NCBI GenBank assembly: GCA_014649155.1
Contig: BMSM01000035.1
Location: forward strand, 1 to 64,000
Origin: Streptomyces griseoviridis
GTDB lineage: Bacteria; Actinomycetota; Actinomycetes; Streptomycetales; Streptomycetaceae
Length of the DNA: 64,000 nt
Direction: 5' to 3'
This document shows, piece by piece, positions 38,068 through 46,243 of this stretch. Each line of letters starts with the position of its first letter. The first letter of the stretch is position 1. The translations under genes and the position numbers were made by a program. Below the pieces are notes generated by a model. The model had not been told where the DNA came from and did no database searches. It was given only the letters and a program-made list of their open reading frames with translations.

Positions 38068-39648
38068 ATGGCGGGGGAGTCCACGACGTCACGGCGTTCC
38101 GAACTGGCCGGCCTGAAGGGCCGCATCGAGGGAGCCGGCGACAAGAACGATCTCATCGAGGCCATCGACAAGGCGCTCGCGGTCGAGGCGCCGGTGGGTG
38201 ACCCCGGCGCGATCGAGACGGCGTCCAAGCAGTTCAAGCAGGCCAGCAGCACGGTGGACGAGGCCTCGGGTCGGATCGGCGACGCGGCCTCCGGGCTGCC
38301 CGAGGTGTGGACCGGCACGACGCAGGTGGCCGCGACGGACGTGGTGGCCGCCGCGCAGCGGGCCGCGGACCGGATGCGCGAGGCGTTCGAGGGCAGCGCC
38401 AAGGCGCTCGTCGCGCTGGCGGACGGCGTGGAGGAAGCCCAGCGGCAGGACCGTACGGGCCGTGAGATCCTCACCGAGGCGCGCTCCTCGCTCGGCGGTG
38501 AGGACGGCTTCTTCGACGGCATGTGGGACAGCGACGACGAGGACGCCGTCGTGGAGCGGGCGAGGACGAAGGCGCTCGACGGCGTGGAGCGGCGCCACCA
38601 GGCCGCGGTCGTGGCCGACGACGCGGCGCGCGCGGCGGCCGGCGAACTCAACCGCTGGGCCTCCGAGGCCCGTTCGGGCAAGCTCGACGCGCAGGGCCTG
38701 ACGGCCGCGGACAAGCTGATGCTCGCCGACACCAGCAGCGTCGACGAGAACAGCGCGGACCGCGAGTACAACGAGATCCTCAGCGCCGGCGACCTCGAAC
38801 GCTCCGCGCGGTTCATGAACGAGATGGACGCCGGGGACCGCGCGGAGCTGGAACGGATGCTCAAGGAGTCCAAGTCGCCGGAGGAGCGCGCCTATCTGAT
38901 GAAGGCCGTCGCCGCCGGATACGACGTCGACGCCGTGCGGGAGTTCCGCGGGAAGATCCACGCGCACGGCGACGACGAGGCGTGGCTCCAGCGGCACCTG
39001 TCGCCCGCGGTCACCGAGGCCGGCAGCGTGGACCAGCCCGGCGTCACGGACTCGCTCACCTTCGACGGGGAGAACTGGTCGCAGAAGGGCAACACCTGCG
39101 TACCGGGCTCCACGATCGGCGCCCGTGCCATGGTCGACCCCGTCTACGCCCTCGAACTCACCGGCGGGCCCTCGGGCCAGGAGGACGACGGCGCCGCCTT
39201 CCGGGCGCGCCTCGACGATGAGCTGACCCGGGTGCACGAGGAGGGCGACGGCGACTACGAGCACTTCTGGGGCGGTGCCCCGGACGGTATGGACGCCGAC
39301 GGCCAGCACGAGGTGGCCAACGCCGAGATCAGCCCGCACACCGGCGCGGAGTACGAGTACCACGAGCTGCGCGAGGGCGCGGACGCCCGGCGCGAGGTGC
39401 TGCCGGACATCGAGCGGGCCGTCGCGGACGGCAGGCCCGTCCCCGTGGAGGTCGAGGGCAAGGACGCCGACGGCAACCGGGTCGGCCACCAGATGATGAT
39501 CATCGGTCAGGAGGGCGACATGCTCCAGATCTACAACCCCTGGGGACACACCACCTGGGTGAGCGAGGACGACTTCGTCAACGGCCACATGGACAAGGCA
39601 TCGGACGAGCGGCTGCCCGACGCCTTCGCCGTGCACGTCCCCCAGTGA
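38068..39648 (+). CDS. WXG-headed papain-like cysteine peptidase, putative T7SS effector
   Basis: A 526-residue protein from ATG 38068 (GGAAAGAGAG upstream). Residues 1-190 are helical with a WXG turn at Trp81 (LPEVWTGTTQVA), the T7SS substrate head. A spacer to about 330 follows. The C-terminal domain shows a papain-type active site: Gln339 and Cys344 in WSQKGNTCVPGST, His474 in NRVGHQMMIIG, and Asn490 in IYNPWG (compare NSWG of papain). There is no signal peptide, consistent with ESX export. The next gene encodes a chagasin-like lipoprotein, so this is read as a secreted protease toxin with immunity. The catalytic assignment is from motifs only. Confidence 0.75.
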   Translation: MAGESTTSRRSELAGLKGRIEGAGDKNDLIEAIDKALAVEAPVGDPGAIETASKQFKQASSTVDEASGRIGDAASGLPEVWTGTTQVAATDVVAAAQRAADRMREAFEGSAKALVALADGVEEAQRQDRTGREILTEARSSLGGEDGFFDGMWDSDDEDAVVERARTKALDGVERRHQAAVVADDAARAAAGELNRWASEARSGKLDAQGLTAADKLMLADTSSVDENSADREYNEILSAGDLERSARFMNEMDAGDRAELERMLKESKSPEERAYLMKAVAAGYDVDAVREFRGKIHAHGDDEAWLQRHLSPAVTEAGSVDQPGVTDSLTFDGENWSQKGNTCVPGSTIGARAMVDPVYALELTGGPSGQEDDGAAFRARLDDELTRVHEEGDGDYEHFWGGAPDGMDADGQHEVANAEISPHTGAEYEYHELREGADARREVLPDIERAVADGRPVPVEVEGKDADGNRVGHQMMIIGQEGDMLQIYNPWGHTTWVSEDDFVNGHMDKASDERLPDAFAVHVPQ

Positions 39649-39664
39649 CGCGAGGAGTCCACCG

Positions 39665-40153
39665 GTGAACACCCACCAGACGACCGTACGGCGGCGGCTC
39701 GTCCGCCTCACGGCGTCCGTGCTGCTGTGCGGCGCGGCCGGCACCCTGACGGCCTGCGGCTCCTCCGCCGACCGGCGGGAGTACGGCACCGGCCAGCGCT
39801 CCATCGAGGCGGAGGCGGGGGAGGAGTTCACCCTCTCCTTCCCGATGGCTCCCACCCAGGGCGAGTGGTGGTACGTCGTCCCGCCCGAGCCCGACGGCAA
39901 GGTCGTCCGCGGCGAGGGCGACCGCGAGGAGTACGAGGGCTCGGACGGCTCGGGCGGCGGCGACGGCACCCAGTACTTCGACTACGAGGCCGTCGGCGCC
40001 GGCACCACGGAGATCCGCGTCCTGCACTGCCCGGTCGGCACCTGCGTGGGCAAGGGCGCCACGGCGTCCCCCCGGCCGGACGCGGAGTCCACCAACTCCG
40101 ACCAGGCGAAAAAGGCGCGGTACTACACGTTCGAGGTGACCGTACGGGGCTGA
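39665..40153 (+). CDS. Chagasin-like (I42) lipoprotein, putative immunity protein
   Basis: A 162-residue lipoprotein. A basic signal sequence ends in the lipobox LTAC with Cys31. The mature part follows the chagasin (peptidase inhibitor I42) pattern: AGEEFTLSFPMAPTQGEWWY corresponds to the NPTTG-type loop, GSGGGDGTQYFDYEAVGAGT to the second loop and strand, and TEIRVLHCPVGTC to the third loop, here with two Cys instead of the usual RPW. I42 inhibitors block papain-family peptidases. It lies 16 bp after the peptidase gene, so it is probably the cognate inhibitor, anchored outside the membrane where the effector appears. Confidence 0.72.
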   Translation: MNTHQTTVRRRLVRLTASVLLCGAAGTLTACGSSADRREYGTGQRSIEAEAGEEFTLSFPMAPTQGEWWYVVPPEPDGKVVRGEGDREEYEGSDGSGGGDGTQYFDYEAVGAGTTEIRVLHCPVGTCVGKGATASPRPDAESTNSDQAKKARYYTFEVTVRG

Positions 40154-40164
40154 GGGCGGGACCC

Positions 40165-40193
40165 GGGCCGTGCGGGAGCCGGCCGCACGGCCC
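40165..40193 (+). terminator. Terminator after the peptidase/inhibitor unit
   Basis: A perfect 11-bp stem GGGCCGTGCGG with a 7-nt loop, 11 bp after the inhibitor stop. It closes the 37241-40153 cassette. Confidence 0.7.
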
Positions 40194-40309
40194 CGGTCGT
40201 GGTGTCCGGGCGGCGCCTGAAGGAGCGCGGGCCCGCACCGCGACACACGCCGACGGCGTCTGAGATTCTGTCGGGCGTCATCGTCAACCGCAGCGACAGT
40301 GGGGCGGCC

Positions 40310-41071
40310 ATGCAGCAGAGCAGTCAGGGATCGGCTTCGCGGGGGGAGCGGACGGGCGGAACTCCGCAGCCGGGGCCGCGGCAGCACGACACCACCGCCG
40401 GCCCGGCTCCGGAGACGCTGATCGAGATCCCCAACCGGAGACTGCACAGGCACACCCGGGTGAAGCCGGGGGAGCAGACCACGACCATCCGGCAGGCGGG
40501 GCCCGGCACACGGGGCGAGCCGCTCGCCCACGTGCACGTACCCCAGGACGCCCCGAAGGGCGGACGCATGGCCCGGCCGCCGTTCACGGTGACCGGCGTG
40601 GACGGGGCGACGCTCTGCTCGGTCCGCTCGGCGGGCACCGGGCGGTACGACGTGTACGGCGCCGACGGCGCCCCGATCGGCCGGATCACCCGGCACCCCG
40701 GCCGGCTCCTGTGGCCCCGCCGGGTGCGCTGGAGCGTGCGGCCCGCGCACGGCGGCCCGGAGCTGGCCGCGGAAGTCGGCCCCGTCAGGACCTGGGTGGT
40801 GCTCTGCGTCATCTCCCCGCTCTACTTCGTGTGCTGGGCGATCATGGCCGCCTACGGCTCCCTCGCGCTGCTGTTCGGCGACAAGGAGAGCGCGAAGGAG
40901 GACGCCAAGTGGGAGATGGAACTCCCGGCCTGGACCCGGTGGCGGACGCCGGACGACGCGGACGCCGCCCTGGAGTACAAGTCGGACCGCGTGTACCGCC
41001 TCGTCCCCTCCCGCGTCGACTGGCGCCTGGCGTACGCCCAGGCCGTCCTGCACGTGTGGGACCGGGGCTGA
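40310..41071 (+). CDS. Membrane-associated protein upstream of cassette B, paralogue of 28857-29990
   Basis: A 253-residue protein from ATG 40310 (GGGGCGG close upstream). The N-terminal ~85 residues are polar. A beta-rich domain has TLCSVRSAGTGRYDVYGADG then ITRHPGRLLWPRRVRWSV. A TM helix covers about residues 163-188 (WVVLCVISPLYFVCWAIMAA). The C-terminal tail WRLAYAQAVLHVWDRG matches the paralogue at 28857. It is upstream of cassette B, while the paralogue is downstream of cassette A. The role is unknown; immunity or anchoring for the neighbouring cassette is a guess from position. Confidence 0.6.
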   Translation: MQQSSQGSASRGERTGGTPQPGPRQHDTTAGPAPETLIEIPNRRLHRHTRVKPGEQTTTIRQAGPGTRGEPLAHVHVPQDAPKGGRMARPPFTVTGVDGATLCSVRSAGTGRYDVYGADGAPIGRITRHPGRLLWPRRVRWSVRPAHGGPELAAEVGPVRTWVVLCVISPLYFVCWAIMAAYGSLALLFGDKESAKEDAKWEMELPAWTRWRTPDDADAALEYKSDRVYRLVPSRVDWRLAYAQAVLHVWDRG

Positions 41072-41197
41072 CCGGACCCGTGCGACGACTTGGTGAGGGT
41101 CCCCGCGGACGCGTGGGCCCCCTGGTGTCGTTCCGATAACCTGACTCGCCAGTGACTCGGCACGTTCTCGATCACGCTCACGGGGAGACGAACAGGG

Positions 41198-41485
41198 ATG
41201 TCGGACTTCAAGATCGATATCGACCGCATGCAGAGCCTCATCAACAGGCTGGACCAGGTCGACGACCGCATGCGCGGCGCGCAGCAGCGGTTGAACAAGG
41301 TGGGCCCGAAGGGACTGGGCACCGACGGCCTGGACAACGCCTGCGACGACTTCCAGGACGCCTGGGGCGACGGCATCAAGCGCATCGCCGACGGTGCCAA
41401 GCAACTGCACGAGGGCCTGCGGAAGACGGTCGAGTCCTACCGGACCACCGACCAGGACCTGCAGAAGGGCTTCAGCCAGAAGTAG
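41198..41485 (+). CDS. WXG100-like protein, ESX cassette B
   Basis: A 95-residue helical protein. Trp56-Gly57 lies in ACDDFQDAWGDGI and Tyr81-x3-Asp85 in SYRTTDQDLQKGF, matching cassettes A and C position by position. CACGGGGAGACGAACAGGG precedes the ATG, and a TAACCT -10-like box is at 41137-41142. It is followed by the large cassette protein after 78 bp. It is a predicted T7SS partner that pairs with the WXG head of that protein. Confidence 0.8.
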   Translation: MSDFKIDIDRMQSLINRLDQVDDRMRGAQQRLNKVGPKGLGTDGLDNACDDFQDAWGDGIKRIADGAKQLHEGLRKTVESYRTTDQDLQKGFSQK

Positions 41486-41563
41486 CCCCGGCCGGACGCT
41501 CCGCTCCCGCGGACGGCACGACCCGTCCCGCGCACATCATTCGTACACAACGGGGAGAAGACG

Positions 41564-42841
41564 ATGGGAATCTTCGACGACGCCGACTGGCCCGGACTGA
41601 CGTTCAACCCGGCCAAGGGCGACCTGCACACGATCCAGTCGCTGGCCTACGACGTCAAGACGGTCGGTGACGAACTCGACGAGCTGCGCCAGATGCTGGT
41701 CACCATCGGCAGGACGGACGGCGCGTGGGAGGGCGAGGCGGCCCAGAAGTTCCAGCAGAAGGTCGGCGAACTTCCCAAGTACCTGCAACAGGGCCACGAG
41801 TCGATGAACGCCTGCTCGCAGGCGCTCAAGAGCTGGCACAGCGAGCTGGAGACCATGCAGCGGCAGGCCAAGTCGCTGGAGGCCGAGGCGGTCGAGGTCC
41901 GCAAGCAGCTGGAGCAGAGGAACGACGCCGTCGACCAGGTCAACAGCAAGATCGCGCAGTCGAGGTTCCGCCAGCTCACCCAGCAGGAGGCCGACGCCCT
42001 CACCGAGGAGGCCGACTCCGCGTCCAGGGCGGCCCAGGACGCCGCGTCCCACCTGGAGCGGGTCATCGAGAACGGCGAGGCGCTCCGCAAGTACTGGGAG
42101 GAACAGGCCGCGAAGGCCGAGAAGGCCATCCGGGAGGCCGCGGAGAACCGCCCGCCGGACATCAGCATCTGGGACAAGATCACGGACGGCCTCAAGGGCG
42201 CCTGGGACGGCTTCAAGGACTTCCTGATCGACAACGCGGACCTCTTCTCGACGATCTCCGCCGCGCTCGCCGCGGCCGCGATCATCGTCAACGTCGTCCC
42301 GATCGGCGGCCAGGTCGCCTCGGCGATCCTCGGCGCCGGCTCGGTCGCGTTCGCCGGCGCGGCCATGGCCGGCCACTGGATGGGCGGAGCGCCGATGTGG
42401 AAGGTCGGCCTGGACGCCCTGGGGGTGATCCCGGGCGTGGGCGGCGCGGCCAAGGGACTCTTCGTCGGCGGCAAGGCGCTCCTCACCGGCGGCCGGGTGG
42501 CCTCGGGCGTCACGGCGGGCGCCAAGACCATGATCGGGCAGATCACCAACCCCATGAGCACCAAGGCGATCACCTGGGGACTGAGCAAGTTCGGCAAGCA
42601 GGTCGACCCCGCGCTCATCACGGTGGGCGTCAAGGGCTTCTCCACCGGCTTCGGCCTCGGCCACCTCCTCGGCGGCGGCGACGGAGGCGGCACCGGCACG
42701 CCGCCCGTGTCCACCCAGCCCGCCCCGGTCACCCCCGGCAGCCCGGAGGACCGGCTCCTGGACAGCAGCACCCCGCCCGTGCGGACCATGCCGTACCCGG
42801 CGGCCACGGGTGACAAGTTCCACCACACCCTGGCGGCCTGA
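41564..42841 (+). CDS. Large WXG-headed ESX cassette B protein, putative T7SS substrate
   Basis: A 425-residue protein. The WXG head has Trp55-Glu-Gly57 (GAWEGEAAQKFQQKV). A long coiled coil runs to about residue 205 and hydrophobic segments lie at about 226-275 (FSTISAALAAAAIIVNVVPI and the next helix). A Gly-rich region with ALGVIPGVGGAAKGLF follows, and the C-terminus is Pro/Thr-rich, ending FHHTLAA. The general plan equals the proteins at 27272 and 46240. No enzymatic domain is recognised. CAACGGGGAGAAG precedes ATG 41564. It may be a membrane-inserting effector or a structural ESX partner. Confidence 0.72.
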   Translation: MGIFDDADWPGLTFNPAKGDLHTIQSLAYDVKTVGDELDELRQMLVTIGRTDGAWEGEAAQKFQQKVGELPKYLQQGHESMNACSQALKSWHSELETMQRQAKSLEAEAVEVRKQLEQRNDAVDQVNSKIAQSRFRQLTQQEADALTEEADSASRAAQDAASHLERVIENGEALRKYWEEQAAKAEKAIREAAENRPPDISIWDKITDGLKGAWDGFKDFLIDNADLFSTISAALAAAAIIVNVVPIGGQVASAILGAGSVAFAGAAMAGHWMGGAPMWKVGLDALGVIPGVGGAAKGLFVGGKALLTGGRVASGVTAGAKTMIGQITNPMSTKAITWGLSKFGKQVDPALITVGVKGFSTGFGLGHLLGGGDGGGTGTPPVSTQPAPVTPGSPEDRLLDSSTPPVRTMPYPAATGDKFHHTLAA

Positions 42842-42846
42842 GACCG

Positions 42847-43965
42847 ATGTCCGAACTCACCACCGTACGCTCCGACACCTCCGAGAAACCCGGCCTCCAC
42901 GTCGGATGGGTCATGCCGCCGTTCTTCCACGAGATCCCCGTGGACACCGACGACGCCGAAGAGGCCGCCGAGCGGCTCTACGAGACGGTCCATCAGGTGC
43001 TGCCGGGCGGCACGGACGACGACCGGCTGCGCATGTTCGTCACCTACGCGGCGATGCTCGACGAACTGCGCGGCGCCGGCGCGGTGTACGCCGGCTTCTG
43101 CCTCATGGACATGGACGGCCGCCCCAGCACCGCCAACGTCGCCGTCTACCGGATGCCGCTCCCGGACATCACCGCGGAGGACGCCCTGCCGGAGGCACTC
43201 GCCGCTCTGCGACGGGCCTACCCCGCCGACGACGTCCGCCTCGCCGCCCTCCCCTGCGGCCGGGGCGAGTCCCGGGCCGTCGTACGGATCGGCGACGCCC
43301 CCTTCGAGCTGGCCGCCGAGGGGTCCCCGACGGGGCAGCCGGTGACCGTGCCGCGCGGCCAGATACAGGTCTACGTCCCCCTGCCCAACGACGCCGAGAT
43401 GCTCGCCTTCGAACTGTCCACGCCCTCCATGGAGGACTGGGACTTCTACTCCGAGCTGTTCGCGACGATCATCCGCACCCTGGACTGGGCCACGGAGGAG
43501 GAGGCCGAGATGGCCGCCGCGCTCTCCCAGGCCCAGCCGGTCAGCGCGACGGCACCCGATCCGGAGGCCGTCCAGCGGCTCTACGCCCACTCCAGCCGTG
43601 TCCTGGACGTGCTCGCCGTACGGGGCCGGATGGACGAGGGCCACGCGGTGTCCGCCGTGACCTGCGCGGACTGCTGGGCCAAGGGGCTGACCTCGGCCTG
43701 TACGGCCCGCCACCAGTGGCAGGTGGACGACGTCGAGGACACGCTCCTGGCCGCCGCCGTCACCCGGCTCGACGAGGTGCTGCAGGCGCAGGGCTGGCTG
43801 AAGTTGTCCGGCACTCCGGGCCAGAGCGTCGCCCTCGCCGCGGACGGCGGCACCGGGACCCGTGTCAGCGCCACCCTCCTCGCCGGCCGGCGCCGGCTCG
43901 TCGTCGAGGTCGTCGCCCCCTGCACCCGTACGGTGCGGGCCACGGGCGACTCCGTCTTCGGATAG
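42847..43965 (+). CDS. ESX cassette B accessory protein, C-terminal VFG
   Basis: A 372-residue protein, 5 bp after the large gene. The first ~215 residues carry the accessory domain shared with 26497 and 45530: WVMPPFFHEIPVDTDDAEEA, then VYAGFCLMDMDGRPSTANVA, LPCGRGESRAVV and QVYVPLPNDAEMLAFELST. The extra C-terminal ~150 residues include a Cys-containing part (AVTCADCWAKGLTSACTARH) and end GDSVFG. There is no signal peptide. It is probably a cytosolic helper of cassette export; the extra domain is unassigned. Confidence 0.7.
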   Translation: MSELTTVRSDTSEKPGLHVGWVMPPFFHEIPVDTDDAEEAAERLYETVHQVLPGGTDDDRLRMFVTYAAMLDELRGAGAVYAGFCLMDMDGRPSTANVAVYRMPLPDITAEDALPEALAALRRAYPADDVRLAALPCGRGESRAVVRIGDAPFELAAEGSPTGQPVTVPRGQIQVYVPLPNDAEMLAFELSTPSMEDWDFYSELFATIIRTLDWATEEEAEMAAALSQAQPVSATAPDPEAVQRLYAHSSRVLDVLAVRGRMDEGHAVSAVTCADCWAKGLTSACTARHQWQVDDVEDTLLAAAVTRLDEVLQAQGWLKLSGTPGQSVALAADGGTGTRVSATLLAGRRRLVVEVVAPCTRTVRATGDSVFG

Positions 43966-43988
43966 CCGACCGCAGGAAGCAGCCACTC

Positions 43989-44873
43989 ATGACCCGTCCC
44001 GCACCCGCCCTCCTGCCGGTCAGCGCGGCGGCACTGTCCGCGGACCCCCGGCTGCTGGAAGCCGTACGGGAATACGGCCGTGCCCACGGCTACGACTACC
44101 TCGACGACACGGCCGTCCGGCGCGGGCTGGCCGAACACCGGGCCGCCCTGCACCGCACCGCCCACGGTGCCCCCGTGTGGGCCGCGTCCCTCGTGGGCAC
44201 CGCCGGCCTCGCCTGGCTCCTGTGGGCCGCGCTGAGCGGGCCGGGGAACATCGCGCTCGCCGTCGTCCCCCCGGCCCTCCTGCTCGTCCTGGCGGTGGCC
44301 GCGTTCGTACGGGTCCACCGGCAGGGCAGGCGGCAACTGCGGCACCCCTTTCTGGAGGGCTACCGGCACGTCCTCGCGGCGGCGCTCGCGCACGGCGTGC
44401 CGGTGGCCGTCGTCCCCGCCTGGCTGACCGGCCGCGGGGGCGGGGACATCGAGGTCGCCCCGCTGCCGCCGTACACCGCACCCGCCGGTGGTCCGGCCCC
44501 CGCCCGGAGGCCGCAGACCCCCGTCGGCACGGCCGCCCCGCTGCCGGCCAGGACCGCCGCGGTCAAGGAGTACGAGCGGATCGCGGAGCGCGGCGGCTGG
44601 CACGACGAGACGGGCTGGGTCCTCGTCGTGGCCGGCGCCCTCGGTGTCGGCTACGCCGTGACGCGGGACACGCCCGCGGCGTACGCGGCCGTCCTCCTCA
44701 CCGTCCTCGGCATCTGGACCTGGCTCGCCGGCCACCGCCTGGGCAGGCGCCAGGCCGAACTGGCCGCGGAAGCGCGCCGCTACGTCGACGAGCTGGCCAG
44801 GGCCCAGGCCGCCGGAACGGCCGTCCCGGAACTGTCCCCGCCCCTGCGCAAGCTCTTCGACTCCCGCCTCTGA
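43989..44873 (+). CDS. Multi-pass membrane protein downstream of cassette B
   Basis: A 294-residue protein from ATG 43989 (GGAAG upstream), 23 bp after the accessory gene, so probably in the same transcript. Four hydrophobic segments come in two pairs: about residues 60-80 and 82-104 (ASLVGTAGLAWLLWAALSG, then ALLLVLAVAAFVRV), and 214-252 (WVLVVAGALGVGYAV, then AAYAAVLLTVLGIWTWLAG). The central loop is Pro/Ala-rich. No family is recognised. It could be an immunity or anchoring protein for cassette B. Its stop lies 30 bp from that of the convergent gene. Confidence 0.65.
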   Translation: MTRPAPALLPVSAAALSADPRLLEAVREYGRAHGYDYLDDTAVRRGLAEHRAALHRTAHGAPVWAASLVGTAGLAWLLWAALSGPGNIALAVVPPALLLVLAVAAFVRVHRQGRRQLRHPFLEGYRHVLAAALAHGVPVAVVPAWLTGRGGGDIEVAPLPPYTAPAGGPAPARRPQTPVGTAAPLPARTAAVKEYERIAERGGWHDETGWVLVVAGALGVGYAVTRDTPAAYAAVLLTVLGIWTWLAGHRLGRRQAELAAEARRYVDELARAQAAGTAVPELSPPLRKLFDSRL

Positions 44874-44903
44874 CGGACGCCGCGTCCCACCACGACCGCC
44901 CCC

Positions 44904-45506
44904 TCACCCGACCCGCGCCCCCGCCGCCCTGGCCCGCTCCCGGGCCTCGGGACTCACGCCACGCCTGCGGGCGGCCGTCCGGTCGTCGACGGCTTCCTTC
45001 TGCGCCACCGAGAGCAGTCGGCGAGGCCCGGGAGCGGCGACGACTCCGAGGAACCGGGGGTCGCCGGCGAACCAGATCTCGCCGACCCCTCCGGCCTTGA
45101 CCTCGCGGACCCAGAAGGTGACGCCGCTCCCCAGCCAGTCCCCCCACTTCAGGGTGATCCGGCGGTCCGGCGCCTCCGGATCGGCGAGGGTGAAACGGGT
45201 GGTGCCGTTCTTGGCGATGGAGGCCGCGCCGGGACAGGACTGCCAGGGGTAGACCTTCAGCACGCGCCGCAGCCGGTTCACCGTCAGGACGAGCACAAGC
45301 GCCTGGAGAGCGATGTGGATCAGCACGAACAGAACGGGCATCCAGATCCACAGAGTCCAGACCGGCGTCAGCACCACCGCGTACAGCCACGCCACGAAAG
45401 ACGCCAGGGAGAGCAGGACCACACCCAGCCGGAACGAGGCGGCACGGCGCCAGGCCCATCGTGTCGCCGGGTCCTCGTACGCGGTCCTGACAGCGGGAAC
45501 AGTCAT
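44904..45506 (-). CDS. Two-TM membrane protein of the cassette C operon
   Basis: A 200-residue protein. ATG 45504-45506 is chosen because GGAG lies 10 bp upstream; GTG 45524 would extend it by 6 residues. Two hydrophobic stretches lie at about residues 20-75 (FRLGVVLLSLASFVAWLYAV, then WMPVLFVLIHIALQALVLVL). A cytoplasmic beta-rich part follows (GVTFWVREVKAGGVGEIWFA, then DPRFLGVVAAPGPRRLLSV). It is last in the minus-strand order after the accessory gene (24 bp gap). A candidate membrane or immunity partner; function unknown. Confidence 0.65.
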   Translation of the reverse strand: MTVPAVRTAYEDPATRWAWRRAASFRLGVVLLSLASFVAWLYAVVLTPVWTLWIWMPVLFVLIHIALQALVLVLTVNRLRRVLKVYPWQSCPGAASIAKNGTTRFTLADPEAPDRRITLKWGDWLGSGVTFWVREVKAGGVGEIWFAGDPRFLGVVAAPGPRRLLSVAQKEAVDDRTAARRRGVSPEARERARAAGARVG

Positions 45507-45529
45507 GGTGATCGGCTCCGTCACCGTGA

Positions 45530-46243
45530 TCAGCCGAACACGGCGCGCACGGACGCCGCGACATCGGATTCGGGGACCCGTGCCTTCAGGGCTTCGGGCA
45601 GCGGATTGTCGAAACTCACCGATTCCGCGATGGCACGGTGGACGTCGCGGAAGAACTCCCGGGCGTCGACAGCGGTGCTGGTCAAGGTCAGCACGGCCAG
45701 TCGTCCGCCGTCGGGGTACGGCAGGTAGGCCGTGGCCTGGTAGAGGGAGCGGCACCGGGTGTCCGCCTCGGCCGGCAGCTCCATCACCGCTTCGGTGAAC
45801 GCCGCCGGACCGCACGGCAGGTGCGGCACGGCCACAGGCAGTGCGCTCTGCCGGGCGGTGGCCGCACGCGCCGCCATGAGGTTCCGCGGACCGTGAGGCA
45901 TCTCCCCGCGGTTGAGGGTGAGGACCGACTCCAGTACGCGCCCGTCGTCGGCCTCGTGCGCACCGAGCGAGAGATGGATCAGCCCCTCCCTGATCAACAG
46001 CCCCACCGTGGCGTGCGCCTCACTCAGACGAGTGAGGAGGTCCGCCAGCTTCTCCTCCGGTACGAGGTCGAGAAGCGCGTCGATCGCGGCACGCGCACGT
46101 CCGCCCTCGGGTGACCCGGAATCGTGGAAGAGGCTCGCGAACGGCAGCTCCGTGAACCCCGGTGGCACGGCGAACCACAGGTCGCAGTCGGAACGCATCG
46201 CCGATTCGTCGACGGCGTACTCAAGGGTCGATTCGTCCGTCAT
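45530..46243 (-). CDS. ESX cassette C accessory protein, C-terminal VFG
   Basis: A 237-residue protein from ATG 46241-46243, overlapping the stop of the large gene by 4 bp (ATGA). It has the shared accessory domain: CDLWFAVPPGFTELPFASLF, then LPVAVPHLPCGPAAFTEAVM, and YQATAYLPYPDGGRLAVLTL followed by FFRDVHRAIAESVSFDNPLP. It ends VRAVFG. Compared with the cassette B homologue it lacks the C-terminal extension, and it is close in length to the cassette A one. There is no signal peptide or TM segment. A chaperone-like or targeting role is inferred from the repeated linkage. Confidence 0.7.
   Translation of the reverse strand: MTDESTLEYAVDESAMRSDCDLWFAVPPGFTELPFASLFHDSGSPEGGRARAAIDALLDLVPEEKLADLLTRLSEAHATVGLLIREGLIHLSLGAHEADDGRVLESVLTLNRGEMPHGPRNLMAARAATARQSALPVAVPHLPCGPAAFTEAVMELPAEADTRCRSLYQATAYLPYPDGGRLAVLTLTSTAVDAREFFRDVHRAIAESVSFDNPLPEALKARVPESDVAASVRAVFG

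Noticed and set aside
38068..39648. Peptidase domain considered as an NlpC/P60 cell-wall hydrolase
   Set aside because: NlpC/P60 has a Cys-His-His order with DCSG-type motifs; here Cys-His-Asn with NPWG fits papain better.
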